Shown: positions 6,909 through 16,761, counted from the stretch's first letter. The stretch: DNA of 20,591 bases from Acetobacteraceae bacterium (GCA_003164305.1 PLSZ01000331.1:1-20591), one strand, 5' to 3'. The notes: generated from the letters alone by a model not told the origin. Numbers and translations: made by a program.

Positions 6909-7265
6909 ATGGCGGTACAACCCCCTTTCGAGTGCCGCGAGATCTCGCCGCCGGGCTCGTTCAGCAGCAGCGCCGCGCCGATCGTGCCCTGGATCGACCG
7001 GCACCAGTCCCACGCGGCCGGATGTCTCCACCTTGATCGTTTCATGGCGATCGGTCGCTCGCCCGATGAAGTTCCGCGGGTGGCGGAGTATCAGCATGCG
7101 CAGGCGGAATTCGGGGGCCGCTTCATGCGCGGTCCGGACGAGCGCCCGATGTGTGCCGTCGTCGCGAAACGGGTTGGCGATCAGGCGACGGCCGGTGTCC
7201 TCGATGGCGCACCTGCCGGGCGGACAGGATGGAAGATGCGACAGAATCCCGTCACCCGGCTCTGA
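6909..7265 (+). CDS. Uncharacterised ORF, possibly degraded (118 aa)
   Basis: A forward frame from ATG 6909 has high GC3 through most of its length and reads MAVQPPFECREISPPGSF, then later EVPRVAEYQHAQAEFGGRFM. GGAG ten bases upstream could serve as ribosome-binding site. I recognise no family, signal or membrane segment. The reverse strand over the same bases also shows GC3-rich frames (one with ANPFRDDGTHRALVRTAHE, another with QGTIGAALLLNEPGGEISRH), so the coding strand is uncertain and this may be a frameshifted reverse-strand relic. Confidence 0.35.
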   Translation: MAVQPPFECREISPPGSFSSSAAPIVPWIDRHQSHAAGCLHLDRFMAIGRSPDEVPRVAEYQHAQAEFGGRFMRGPDERPMCAVVAKRVGDQATAGVLDGAPAGRTGWKMRQNPVTRL

Positions 7266-7372
7266 ACGCCATGACACCTCGATCGGGCGTTTGTCCCGAT
7301 CATCTGTGCGCGAATCGCGCGGAACAACTTTCTGGCGGCAAGCGGCTCGTCGCGGCCGAGCTTTTTCGGCGG

Positions 7373-7390
7373 CTTTGATCCGGATCAAAG
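7373..7390. promoter_or_regulatory. FNR/FixK/Anr-type box, perfect 18-bp palindrome
   Basis: CTTTGATCCGGATCAAAG is perfectly palindromic and contains TTGAT-N4-ATCAA, the consensus half-sites of FNR/Anr/FixK regulators. It lies 125 bases before the ATG of the giant gene, the only forward gene directly downstream. A role in oxygen-limited expression of that gene is inferred; no matching promoter core was identified with confidence. Confidence 0.65.
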
Positions 7391-7480
7391 TGAAAACGCG
7401 CAAAGCGCTCACAAGGGGAGTGGGAGGGGGCAGCATTCATTCCCTCGAACCACTTGAGCTGCTTCATGACGTGGAAGACC

Positions 7481-7540
7481 ATGGTGAAGCTTCGTAACCA
7501 ATGGGGCGTCCACGATGGCGACAATTTCATGGCTGGGTAG
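7481..7540 (+). other. Possible 19-codon upstream ORF overlapping the giant gene's start
   Basis: ATG at 7481, with GGAAG a few bases upstream, opens a frame of 19 codons ending in TAG at 7540, in another frame and overlapping the first 26 bases of the giant gene. It could be a leader for translational control, but so short a frame may well be chance. Confidence 0.2.
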
Positions 7541-10500
7541 CAGCGGCAACTGGAACACCGGCTCGCTGTGGTCGGGCGCGGTCATGCCGGGCACGAGCGA
7601 CGTGGCGGCGATCAACGCGCCGGGCACCTACACGGTTCAGCTGAACGATACTGACGCGGTCGCCGGCGTGACGCTGGACGCGGCGAACGCGTTACTGCAA
7701 CTCACCGGCGATCTGTCCCTCAACAGCGGGGTGTTCGACGCCGAGGCGGGAACGCTGGTGGTTTCCGGCACGCTCGCGGGCGGCACCCTGATCCCATCCG
7801 GCGCCACCTTCTCGCTGTCCGGCCCCGCGGCCGCGCTGCTCGGCGTGACGGTGGAGGGCACGCTCGACCTGAGCGAAAGCGGAACCTCGGCCGATGTCAC
7901 CGGCCTCGGGCAGTCCGCCCTGACGGAACTCAAGGTCGGCGCCAACACGCAACTCTATTTCCTGGATCCGGAGATTTTCGACGGTCAGACGATCGCGATG
8001 GCGGGCGGTATGCTGCTCACCGACGGGCTCGATCCGAACGACGGCACTCTTTTCTTCGGGCCGGACACGACCGTCGTGCAGAATTCCGCGAGCACCACCG
8101 CGGAGATCGGCCCCGACACGGCGACCTCGCTGTTCGGTCTCGGCAAGGTCACCAACGAGGGGACGCTGATCGCCGCGGCGGGGACGCTCGACCTCGATTC
8201 GCAAGGCGGCGCGTTCGACGACAGCGTGCTGCACCAAGGGCCGTTCACCAACGTCGGCACGATCGAGATCGACGCCGGCGCCACCGTGATCGACGACACC
8301 AACAGCACCCTCCCCGGACTGGGCACCATCCTCAACAGCGGCGGGTTGCTGGACCTGAGGGGCACGCTGACCAACACCAATACGACTCTCGACGTCGCGA
8401 CGTCGGGCGCCTTCAGCGGCCTGCGACTCGACGACACTGTGATCGGCGGCACGATCAAGGAAGATGGCGGCACGCTGGCGATCGGAACGGGGTCATTGCT
8501 GGCCGTGACGCTGTTCGGCACGGGCGTGACGTTCGATACGCTCACAATCGGCAGAGGCACGGAATTCGATCCGGGCGGCGTGCCGTTCGTGCTCACGGCG
8601 TCGCCGGCCGGCTATGGGCAGATTTACCTGAACAACGGCGCGGTGCTGGCGAACGCATCCATTGCTTACGCGGGCACGCAATATCAGGCGGACCTGTTTG
8701 TCCAGGGCGGCACCAATCCGGCCGACCGTGCCACTCCGGTCGCGACACTCGCCGCCTCGACCACGCTGAACGTCGGCGCTGGGCAAATCCTGCGCCTCGA
8801 CGCCGGAGACACCGGCACGCTGATCAACGACGCGGTCATCAATGTCGCCAAAGGCGGGCGGCTCGAGTTCGACAACGCCGCGACCTACGTGGGCGGGGGC
8901 ACCATCAACGTCGCCCAGGGCGCGACGGTGGAATTCAATGGCGGCATTAATGTCGTCACGGGCCTGGAAGACGCCAGCCTGACCGGCATCGGACTCGCCG
9001 GCCTGACCAACGTCGTCGGCAGCGGCGCGACGCTGATTAACGCAGGTTCCTTGAATCTCGAGGGTCAGACGCTCTCCGCCGCGGGCAACGCGAATTTCTC
9101 CTCGTTCGTGAACGAGGGCGAGGTCGCCAACGGCACCTTCGTTCTGTCGCCGGGACAAAATCAAAATCTCGGTCAGATCGACGCCGGCACGACGCTCTCG
9201 ACGGGGACCAACCTGTTTCCGGTCGCCTCGGTGACGATGGCCGGCGGCGTGCTCCAGGGCGCGATACAGCTCGATACCCTCGGGGATGTCGAGGTCGACT
9301 CGAACGTGACCCTGGCGAACGCGACCGGCACCGGCCCGGGCACGCTGATCATCGACCAGCAGCCGTCGCTTTTCATCCAGGGCGCGGCGACCTCGATTGA
9401 AATCCGGCAATCGGCGACCCTGGCGAACGCTGTCGTGCTGCTAAGCGGCGCCACGACAGCCACGGCGACGAGCGCCTTCTCACATGCCGACGCCGGTATC
9501 GTGGTGGAGGGCTATCAAACCCTCACATTGGCGCCCAACACCGAGATTATCGAAACGACGGTCAATGGACCGCTCGGTGCTCTGGGCGGGCCGGGATACG
9601 TCGTCAACGACGGCACCATCGCGGTCACGGCCGGGGCCGATTTGATGGTGTCTCCTTACGCCTCGGCAACGGCGCAGAATTTTATCAACAACGGTCTGAT
9701 CACCATCGCGGCGGGCGGCACCTTCGACGCCTACGTGCAGACCAGCATCCAATCCCTGGGCTCGATCGTCGGACCGGGCGGGCTGCTGCGGCTCGACGAC
9801 GCGTTCAATGGTACCAACACCTACGTCAACACCGGCAACACGATTTACGTTGGCGGCACGACCGGCGCGCCGAATCTGGAGCTCGACAATACCGGCATCA
9901 CCGGTGGAACGATCGTCAACGCGGGCGGGTCATTCACGGCGATTCTGGGTAACCTGACCGGAGTGACGTATGTCGGACCGCTGGACCTGACCAGCGGCAC
10001 CGATTATCTGGGCAACTCAAGTGCTGCCTTTCTGGGATTCACCGGCGGCACGCTGGACAGCCAGTCCGTTACGCTCTCGGCCGGTTCGCAACTGGACCTC
10101 GGCGGACCGGAAAACTTCGTCGGTGCCACGCTGTCCCTGGGCGGCGAGCTCGCCGATGCCGGCAACACGCTCGGTTTCGATGCCAACACGATCGTCAACA
10201 TCACCGGCAGCGTCTACATGCCGGTGGGGCATCTGCTGAACGCCGGCACGATTAACATCTTGCCCGGCGGGTCGCTGAACCTGTCAGACTCAGGCGCGAC
10301 GCCGGGGCCGGAGACGTCCGAGCCCGGAACGATCGCGATCGACGACGGAACGTTTACCTCGACCGCGCTCAACGCGGGACAGACCGCGTTGCTTGGCCCC
10401 GACAGCTCGTTGACGGTTACTAGTTTCGATCCCGGCAGCGATGTCGTGTTCCAGGCCCCCAACACGCTCACCTTGAGCCAGGGCACGACCTTCAGCGCCG

Positions 10501-13500
10501 GAGCCGAGGTGACGAATTTCGGCGTGGGCGACACGCTCGCGCTCACCGGTTATCAGGACGGAACGTTCGCGTCGTACATTTATGGCAACGACGGTGTGAC
10601 GCACATCGCGGATCCGGCGATCTCGTTCGGATACGACGGCGACATTCTGTCGGTGATCCGTTCGTCGATCGCCAATGGTGGAGCCACGACGATCGCCGCG
10701 ATCCCGGTCGGCGCGGGCTACGTGCTAAGTGGCTTCACCGCGACTCCGTTGGCGGGGCTCGCCGGCGGCCTGCAGCCGCCGCTGCTGGTGAACGAGTATG
10801 CCATCACGTACGCCCCGCCGGGCGCCACCCCGCCATCCTTGCCGTCGATTTCCGGGACGCAGGCCAACCAGCCGACGACGGATCGCGTCGCCATCGATCC
10901 GTTCGCGAACGTTGCGATAACCGATCTGAACACGGGCGCGATCGATACCGCGATCGTGACGACATACGGGACGGTGCCGAGCGGCGGCATCCATTACGTC
11001 GGCACCACCCCAACCGGCGTCTTCTCCAATCTCGGCATTGGCACGACGATCGATAACGGCGCGGGCTATATCGTTTCGGGAACGCCGGCCGCGGTCCGGA
11101 CCGCGCTGGACGGCCTGGTGTTCACGCCGATCTCGCATCAAACCGGACCTGGGCAGACGGTCACGACCGGGTTCACCATCGCGCTGAACGATCAGTTCGG
11201 ATCCGTGACGGACACGACGACCTCGGTCCTCGCGACGGCGATCGACGACCCGCTCCTGGTCTCCGGCGCCACGTCGCCGGTCTATGTCAACAGCAACGTT
11301 AACGCCGCGCAACCGTTTCACAATGTCGTGCTCAGCGATCCCGACAACGCCACCTTCACCGCGACGGCGACGTTGGCCAGCACGCAATATCTGGCGTTCT
11401 CGGCGTCGTACGGCTCCACGATCTCCGCCATTGGAATCTGGAGCACCTCCGGTTCGCTCGCCTTCGTGCAGACCGCGCTACGAGGTCTCGTCGCCTATGT
11501 GAACAGCGTGCCCGCGGGACCGAGCGGAACCGCCGCGACGACCACGATGTCGATGTCGATCAACGATGGCGCCGCCGACACGGTGACGTCCGTTTCGACG
11601 ATCGACATCGTGTCCGGCGGCTCCATCGTTTCGGGCGGCATCGACATCATCGGCGCCACGCCGGGCCAGATGACGTCGGATCAAACGCCGATCGATCCGG
11701 TCGCGATCGACATTGAGGATACCAATGTCGGCGTCACCGACACCGTGACCGTGACGATGTCGAACGCCGCGGACGGCACGTTCTCGGACGCCGTGGGCGG
11801 CACGGTGAACGGCGGTACGTTTACGGTGACCGGGATACCGAACACCGCGACATTCGGTTTGGTCGAAAACGTCAACAGCGCGCTCGCCGGGCTGGTCTTC
11901 ACGCCGACGCGCGGTCAGGTCCCGTCGGGCCAGAGCGTGACGACCGGGTTCACGATCGTGGTGAACGACGGGTCGCATTCGGCGACGGACGCGTCGACCT
12001 CGGTGATCGCGACCGACGAGGGCGGGCAACTCGCCATCTCCGGCGCGCAGGCGAACCAGGAACTGAGCGGCGGGATAACGGTGCAACCGCTCTCGGGCGT
12101 GACGATCTTCGACAGCACGATCGGCGGAACCGAGACCGTGACGGTCTCGCCGTCCAACCCGGCGGCCGGCACGCTGGTCGCGGCCAACGGCGGCACCGTC
12201 GGGTCCAACGGCGTGTTTCAGGTTGTCGGCGGACTGGCCCAGGCGCAGGCGGCGTTGCAGGCGGTCGGTTTCACGCCGGCGGCGGTCACTCTGGGCCAGT
12301 CGGTGAGCTCCGGACTGACGATCAGCGTGGTCGATGGCACGTTGAACGCGACCAACACGACGACCAGCCTGGATGTGATCGGCACCGGCGCCGCGGGGGT
12401 GGTCGTCAACCCGGCGGTGGCCGGCCTGAGCAGCTCTGGCCCGGCGCTGACCTTCGGCACGGGCGCGAACAATTTCGTGCTCAATCTTGGCACCGTGCAG
12501 GAGGGGACGGTCGAGGCACCGATCACGCTCAACGCCTTCAACGGCGCGACCGCGCCGGCGGATGGGTTGGATGGCGCGTTCAGCATCGTCGATACCGGCG
12601 GTTTCACCAATGGCGGTTTCGCGGGATTCACCACGCTCGCCGCGGGAACGGCGGTGGCGGCGGGAAGCATCACGCTGGTCACGACCTCGGCTGGTTCGTT
12701 CAGTGAAACGATCACGCTGACGCCGACGGACGTGAGCTCGGGCGGCACGACTCAGGTGCAAACCAACCAGACGGTGACGGTGGAGGCGGTGGTCGCGGCG
12801 CCGGTGCCCGCTTCCGCCGTGGCGGTGCTGAACTCTCCCGGCACGATTCAGTTGCCGAACGTCCGGGTCGGCACCGTGGACCGGCAGGCGGTAAGCGTTT
12901 CCAATGGCGCCGCTGCTCCGGCTGACACGCTGAGCATCACACCGGTCGCGTCCGGCGAGGCGACTTCGTCCGGCACGGTGACCGGTCTGGCCGCCGCCGG
13001 TGGCACTGACGCGACGGGTATCCTGGTGGGCGTCGATACGTCCGCCGCAGGGTTACGGCAAGGCAGCGTGACGTTGACCGCCAGTTCGGTCAACGCGGGC
13101 GGCACGGCGGTCGCGCTCGCCAGTTCGCCCACGATCGCGGTATCCGCCGATGTGTATCGGCTGGCAGCCGGAACGATCGCGCCGATCAGCGAATATGTGC
13201 ACTTCGGCGACTCTGGGACGGTCGCGCTGACCGTCAGCAACACGGCGACGGCGGACGGGTTCTCAGAGAATCTACTTGGCACCCTGGGCGGCGTGACGTC
13301 AGGGCTGACCATCGCCGGCGCCGGTCCGACCGGCGAGATCGCCGCCGGCGACAGCGACGCGGCCTCGCTCCGGCTGGGTTTCTCGACGACCTCGGCGGCG
13401 GTTATCAGCGCAACGGCGACAGTCGATCTGACGTCGGACGGCGGCACCGGGCCGGACAGCATCGACGGTCTGGGGACCGCTGCGTTGGCGTCTGAGGCGG

Positions 13501-15992
13501 TGCTGGTGTCGATCACCGTGGACAATTACGCCAACCCGGTGTTCGAGGACCTGTCAGCGAACGGCACGTTCTCGGGAAGCGGCGCGGCCTACACGCTGAA
13601 CCTCGGCACCATCGCGCTGAACGCCAACCCGTTCACGGTCAATCTGGGTGTGCTGAACAGCGTCAGCGGACCGGCCGATTTCGTCGCCGGCACGCTGTCC
13701 GCGGTCGGCTCGAGCGCTTTCATCAACAGCGGGCTGGCGTCGATCGGAACGCTGGCGGCGGAGCAGGCCGATGTGTCGCCGTCGATCACGCTTTCGACCG
13801 GGACGGCGGGCACGTACAGCGAAACGATCGTGCTGGCCGGCACGGATGGTAACGCCGGTGGCTATTCCTCGGTGCTACCCGCCGACACGTTGACGGTGAC
13901 CGGCACGGTGGCGTCGATGACCGGCACGATCACGTTGCCGGGAACCTCGCCGGCGGTGGCGACGATCCTGACGCCGACCCCGGTTTCGTTCGGGAATTTC
14001 CACGCCGGTGCGTCCGAGCAACAGGTTCTGAACATCGAGAACACCGCGACGGCGGGCTCCGAAAACCTGGATGCGTCGGTGCAATCGCAAACCGGCGCGG
14101 CGACGGCGTCCGGCGTGTTCAACGGCATATCGCCGGGGAGCACCGCCGACATCGACGTCGGCCTGAATACCGGCACGGCGGGGGTGCTCAGCGGCACCGC
14201 GGTACTGGGCTTCGTCTCCGAGGACGGCACTCTGGGCACCTCGGCGTTGCCGTCACAGACCGTCGCGGTCAGCGGTACGGCGTATCGCGAAGCGGCGGCG
14301 GCGTTGCTGCCGCTGACCGAACTGGTGCACGTTGGCGATCCCGGCACGGCGGCGCTGGCGGTGGCGAACAGCGATCCTTCGGACGGGTATTCGGAGGCGT
14401 TGATCGCGGCGTTGATCGGCACCTCCGGCGGTCTCGGTATCGCCTCGGCCGTGCCAAGCGCGGACATCACGGCCGGGACCACCAACACCACCGCGTTGGC
14501 GCTGAGTTTCTCCACCGCCCAGGCGGGTGTGGTTTCGGGCACGGCGACGGTTGGGCTGACCTCGGATGGCGGCACCGGGGCGGGCAGTATCGACGGTCTG
14601 GGCACCACCGCGCTGAGTTCGCTGACGGACGCGGTGAACATCACGGTGAACAATTACGCCGATCCAGTATTTACCAGTAACGATAGCCTGACGTCCACCG
14701 GCGCGGATTCCTACGTGTTGAACCTGGGCACCGCGACGCAAGGTGCCGCGGCGCTGGCGGCGACCTTGAGTCTTGGCAACGATGCCAGCGGACCGGCGGA
14801 CTGGCTGAATGGAACATATTCGGTCGGCGGCGCCAGCGGGTTCAGCGATTCCGGCCTCGCCGCGTTCAGCACCCTGGCGGCGGGAAGTTCGCTGACGGCG
14901 GACAGTATCGCGCTGTCCACCAGCGAGACCGGCGTGTTCAGCGAGACCATCCTGCTGACGCCGACCGACGCCAACAGCGGCGGTTACAGCGCCACCATGG
15001 CGCAGCGGAGTATCACCGTCACCGGCACGATCGTGGCGCCGACCGGCTCCGGCACCGGTGACGTGCACATGGTGACGTATGACGGTCTGCACTACGATTT
15101 CCAGGCGGTGGGCGATTACGTGCTGACTCGTTCGACGTTGCCGGGTGACTCGTTTCAGGTGCAGATCGCGACCGCGGCGGTGCCGGCCCTGCACGCGATC
15201 AGCATCACCACCGAGGCGGCGGCGCAGGTCGGTTCCGACATCGTCACGTTCGGCGTCGGCCAGAGCGGCGTGGTCTGGGTCGATGGCGCGCCGGATACGG
15301 CGTTGAGCGCCGGCGGTCCGGCACAGGTGCTCAGCGGTGGCCAGTTGGCGGAACTGGCGCCGGATACGTTCCGCCTGACCTGGTCGACCGGCGAGGCGCT
15401 GACGGTAACCGATGTCGGTCCGTATCTGAACGACGATGTAACGTTGCCGATCCAGGATGGGGCGGGCTCGGTGGCGGGGCTATTGGGGAGTAACAGCGGC
15501 CAGGCAAATGATTTCCAACTGCCGGATGGCACGGTGCCGAGCCAGCCGCTGAGCGCCAGCGAACTGCTCGGCGAATTCGCCAGCGCGTGGCAGGTGACAT
15601 CGGCGACGTCGCTGCTGGGCAACACGCCGATGCAATTCATCTACTCTTCCGGGGGACAAAGCGTCCTCCAGGCGACGGCGGCGGGACAGGTTTTGAGCGC
15701 CGGAGTGGCGGACGTCCTCTCGGACGCGGATGGGATAGGGGCGACGTTCAAGGGTTCGCTGGTGGAGCTGGCGAATGAGGTGATCTCCGGCTTCTCGGTG
15801 AAAGACGTGATCGACGTCAGCGATCTGGCCAGCGGGAGCGCTTCGGCGGTTTATATCGGCACCAGTGCCGGCGGGGTGTTGCAACTCAGCGATGGGGCGC
15901 ACGGCGGGAGGATCCAACTGGCGGGAGACCCCGGCGGGGTGTTTCAGGTAACCTCCGACGGTCATGGTGGGTCATTGATAGCCCTCGGGTGA
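7515..15992 (+). CDS. Giant modular secreted adhesin-like protein with VWD-like domain (2825 aa)
   Basis: Probably a type I-secreted surface or extracellular matrix protein. The start ATG 7515 has GGGG seven bases upstream; there is no Sec signal (MATISWLGSSGNWNTGSLWS). Residues 1 to about 1100 are beta-strand-rich glycine/threonine repeats of the adhesin beta-solenoid type. About 1106-1622 hold four imperfect repeats built around GTQANQP-like openings and GLVFTP followed by TTGFTI-x-x-ND, resembling cadherin/Ig-like units. About 1639-2508 form an A-B-A-B-A block: type A contains NLGT and FSETI-x-LTPTD, type B SDGGTG-x-x-SIDGLGT of the choice-of-anchor D kind. About 2514-2700 match a von Willebrand factor D domain (GDVHMVTYDGLHYDFQAVGD, GLLGSNSG). 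The last 80 residues (VIDVSDLASG, FQVTSDGHGGSLIALG) resemble type I secretion substrates of these bacteria. I see no cysteine and only about six lysines. No exporter genes are in the window. Confidence 0.9.
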   Translation: MATISWLGSSGNWNTGSLWSGAVMPGTSDVAAINAPGTYTVQLNDTDAVAGVTLDAANALLQLTGDLSLNSGVFDAEAGTLVVSGTLAGGTLIPSGATFSLSGPAAALLGVTVEGTLDLSESGTSADVTGLGQSALTELKVGANTQLYFLDPEIFDGQTIAMAGGMLLTDGLDPNDGTLFFGPDTTVVQNSASTTAEIGPDTATSLFGLGKVTNEGTLIAAAGTLDLDSQGGAFDDSVLHQGPFTNVGTIEIDAGATVIDDTNSTLPGLGTILNSGGLLDLRGTLTNTNTTLDVATSGAFSGLRLDDTVIGGTIKEDGGTLAIGTGSLLAVTLFGTGVTFDTLTIGRGTEFDPGGVPFVLTASPAGYGQIYLNNGAVLANASIAYAGTQYQADLFVQGGTNPADRATPVATLAASTTLNVGAGQILRLDAGDTGTLINDAVINVAKGGRLEFDNAATYVGGGTINVAQGATVEFNGGINVVTGLEDASLTGIGLAGLTNVVGSGATLINAGSLNLEGQTLSAAGNANFSSFVNEGEVANGTFVLSPGQNQNLGQIDAGTTLSTGTNLFPVASVTMAGGVLQGAIQLDTLGDVEVDSNVTLANATGTGPGTLIIDQQPSLFIQGAATSIEIRQSATLANAVVLLSGATTATATSAFSHADAGIVVEGYQTLTLAPNTEIIETTVNGPLGALGGPGYVVNDGTIAVTAGADLMVSPYASATAQNFINNGLITIAAGGTFDAYVQTSIQSLGSIVGPGGLLRLDDAFNGTNTYVNTGNTIYVGGTTGAPNLELDNTGITGGTIVNAGGSFTAILGNLTGVTYVGPLDLTSGTDYLGNSSAAFLGFTGGTLDSQSVTLSAGSQLDLGGPENFVGATLSLGGELADAGNTLGFDANTIVNITGSVYMPVGHLLNAGTINILPGGSLNLSDSGATPGPETSEPGTIAIDDGTFTSTALNAGQTALLGPDSSLTVTSFDPGSDVVFQAPNTLTLSQGTTFSAGAEVTNFGVGDTLALTGYQDGTFASYIYGNDGVTHIADPAISFGYDGDILSVIRSSIANGGATTIAAIPVGAGYVLSGFTATPLAGLAGGLQPPLLVNEYAITYAPPGATPPSLPSISGTQANQPTTDRVAIDPFANVAITDLNTGAIDTAIVTTYGTVPSGGIHYVGTTPTGVFSNLGIGTTIDNGAGYIVSGTPAAVRTALDGLVFTPISHQTGPGQTVTTGFTIALNDQFGSVTDTTTSVLATAIDDPLLVSGATSPVYVNSNVNAAQPFHNVVLSDPDNATFTATATLASTQYLAFSASYGSTISAIGIWSTSGSLAFVQTALRGLVAYVNSVPAGPSGTAATTTMSMSINDGAADTVTSVSTIDIVSGGSIVSGGIDIIGATPGQMTSDQTPIDPVAIDIEDTNVGVTDTVTVTMSNAADGTFSDAVGGTVNGGTFTVTGIPNTATFGLVENVNSALAGLVFTPTRGQVPSGQSVTTGFTIVVNDGSHSATDASTSVIATDEGGQLAISGAQANQELSGGITVQPLSGVTIFDSTIGGTETVTVSPSNPAAGTLVAANGGTVGSNGVFQVVGGLAQAQAALQAVGFTPAAVTLGQSVSSGLTISVVDGTLNATNTTTSLDVIGTGAAGVVVNPAVAGLSSSGPALTFGTGANNFVLNLGTVQEGTVEAPITLNAFNGATAPADGLDGAFSIVDTGGFTNGGFAGFTTLAAGTAVAAGSITLVTTSAGSFSETITLTPTDVSSGGTTQVQTNQTVTVEAVVAAPVPASAVAVLNSPGTIQLPNVRVGTVDRQAVSVSNGAAAPADTLSITPVASGEATSSGTVTGLAAAGGTDATGILVGVDTSAAGLRQGSVTLTASSVNAGGTAVALASSPTIAVSADVYRLAAGTIAPISEYVHFGDSGTVALTVSNTATADGFSENLLGTLGGVTSGLTIAGAGPTGEIAAGDSDAASLRLGFSTTSAAVISATATVDLTSDGGTGPDSIDGLGTAALASEAVLVSITVDNYANPVFEDLSANGTFSGSGAAYTLNLGTIALNANPFTVNLGVLNSVSGPADFVAGTLSAVGSSAFINSGLASIGTLAAEQADVSPSITLSTGTAGTYSETIVLAGTDGNAGGYSSVLPADTLTVTGTVASMTGTITLPGTSPAVATILTPTPVSFGNFHAGASEQQVLNIENTATAGSENLDASVQSQTGAATASGVFNGISPGSTADIDVGLNTGTAGVLSGTAVLGFVSEDGTLGTSALPSQTVAVSGTAYREAAAALLPLTELVHVGDPGTAALAVANSDPSDGYSEALIAALIGTSGGLGIASAVPSADITAGTTNTTALALSFSTAQAGVVSGTATVGLTSDGGTGAGSIDGLGTTALSSLTDAVNITVNNYADPVFTSNDSLTSTGADSYVLNLGTATQGAAALAATLSLGNDASGPADWLNGTYSVGGASGFSDSGLAAFSTLAAGSSLTADSIALSTSETGVFSETILLTPTDANSGGYSATMAQRSITVTGTIVAPTGSGTGDVHMVTYDGLHYDFQAVGDYVLTRSTLPGDSFQVQIATAAVPALHAISITTEAAAQVGSDIVTFGVGQSGVVWVDGAPDTALSAGGPAQVLSGGQLAELAPDTFRLTWSTGEALTVTDVGPYLNDDVTLPIQDGAGSVAGLLGSNSGQANDFQLPDGTVPSQPLSASELLGEFASAWQVTSATSLLGNTPMQFIYSSGGQSVLQATAAGQVLSAGVADVLSDADGIGATFKGSLVELANEVISGFSVKDVIDVSDLASGSASAVYIGTSAGGVLQLSDGAHGGRIQLAGDPGGVFQVTSDGHGGSLIALG

Positions 15993-16088
15993 CGTCGTGG
16001 TTTTCGCCGTCCACGGACCGGATGTCATCCCGGGCTCGACCCCATACGCTCTGACAGGCTGCTGAAAAAACCTGGCGACGCGGCATGA
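15993..16088. repeat. Dispersed palindromic-repeat half and IS-end-like motif
   Basis: After the giant gene, TGTCATCCCGGGCTCGACCC at 16023-16042 matches the repeat family seen at 19378-19507. CAGGCTGCTGAAAAAACC at 16055-16072 resembles the terminal inverted repeats of IS5/IS4-like elements, but no second end or transposase is seen nearby. It is likely a scar of past insertions. Confidence 0.45.
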
Positions 16089-16385
16089 TGCGCGGTTGAA
16101 GCCGCGGAGCGCGCGGGCGTCGCGGTGCGGCGGCTGACGATCAGTCACCCCGATGACGCCGAGACCATCCCGCTGGATGATCCGCGACCGTGCGTTGGTT
16201 GGTGGGAACTGGAATGCGAAAGCGGGCGTCGCACACGCTGGACCAACGGCAACGCGGGACTGCTGCTGGCGCGGGGCGGACCGGCGGTGCTGGAGGTCGA
16301 GTTCGGCACGCTTGAGGCCTCTGGTGAGGACGCGGCGATGCCGAAGCCGCTCCCCGAGGCCCCGCGGCGCGCATGGCACCGTTGA
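16089..16385 (+). pseudogene. C-terminal remnant resembling a Hint-domain protein tail
   Basis: A frame open after a stop at 16086-16088 reads CAVEAAERAGVAVRRLTI, then AETIPLDDPRPCVGWWELEC and RTRWTNGNAGLLLARGG, ending PEAPRRAWHR at TGA 16385. Only an internal GTG at 16125 could start it. The pattern GVAVRRL, PLDDP, GWW, RWT-x-G-x-A, LEVE matches my recollection of the C-terminal region of Hint (Hedgehog/intein) domain proteins of Acetobacteraceae, but I cannot verify it. The missing N-terminus and adjacent IS-end motif suggest truncation by insertion. Confidence 0.35.
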
Positions 16386-16761
16386 CGGCCAGGTGGCGCC
16401 TTCGGTCGGGTGGACGCAGGGCACGATTACCCGAAAAAACTTCACGGAACCGCCGGGAGGGTCGCGGATGTAGCAGATGTATGTGTCCGCTTTCGAGAAA
16501 TGAGCCGCCTCGCCTGAAGCCGCCGCGATGGGCGCATCCCGGACGTTTCCGTTGAGCGGCAAGACCTGGCCGGAACCCGAACAGCCCCTTTGAGCATGGC
16601 ATGGCGGCAAGCAGACATGCGTTCAGGAAGAGTGCACGCGACGGTCCTCGGCCCGAGGGCCATTTCGCCAAAGAATGTTAAGCAAGGCCGGTTCCGCCAT
16701 CGGCCTGGGCATCGGGACATTCATCTGCTCCCGCCGGCGCGGCTCAACGTTCGCGTGGCCG
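16386..16761. other. Intergenic stretch, no clear gene
   Basis: About 375 bases hold no forward gene. Reverse frames look protein-like only in short pieces (for instance SKADTYICYIRD near 16470-16510) without a start or recognisable family. It is probably debris from the truncation events around 16020-16385, followed by the upstream region of the creatininase gene. Confidence 0.3.

Noticed and set aside
6631..7497. 288-codon forward frame before the giant gene
   Set aside because: It is rich in Arg/Ser with poor codon bias, overlaps the FNR-type box and has no domain resemblance.
11478..12761. A 427-codon reverse frame inside the giant gene
   Set aside because: Arginine-rich composition and exact antisense phase to the repeat-encoding forward gene mark it as a shadow.
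7515..15992. Classical RTX toxin (GGxGxDxxx repeats) as the identity of the giant gene
   Set aside because: No run of GGxGxDxux nonapeptides is visible; the repeats are of other beta-rich types, so only the secretion-like tail supports type I export.
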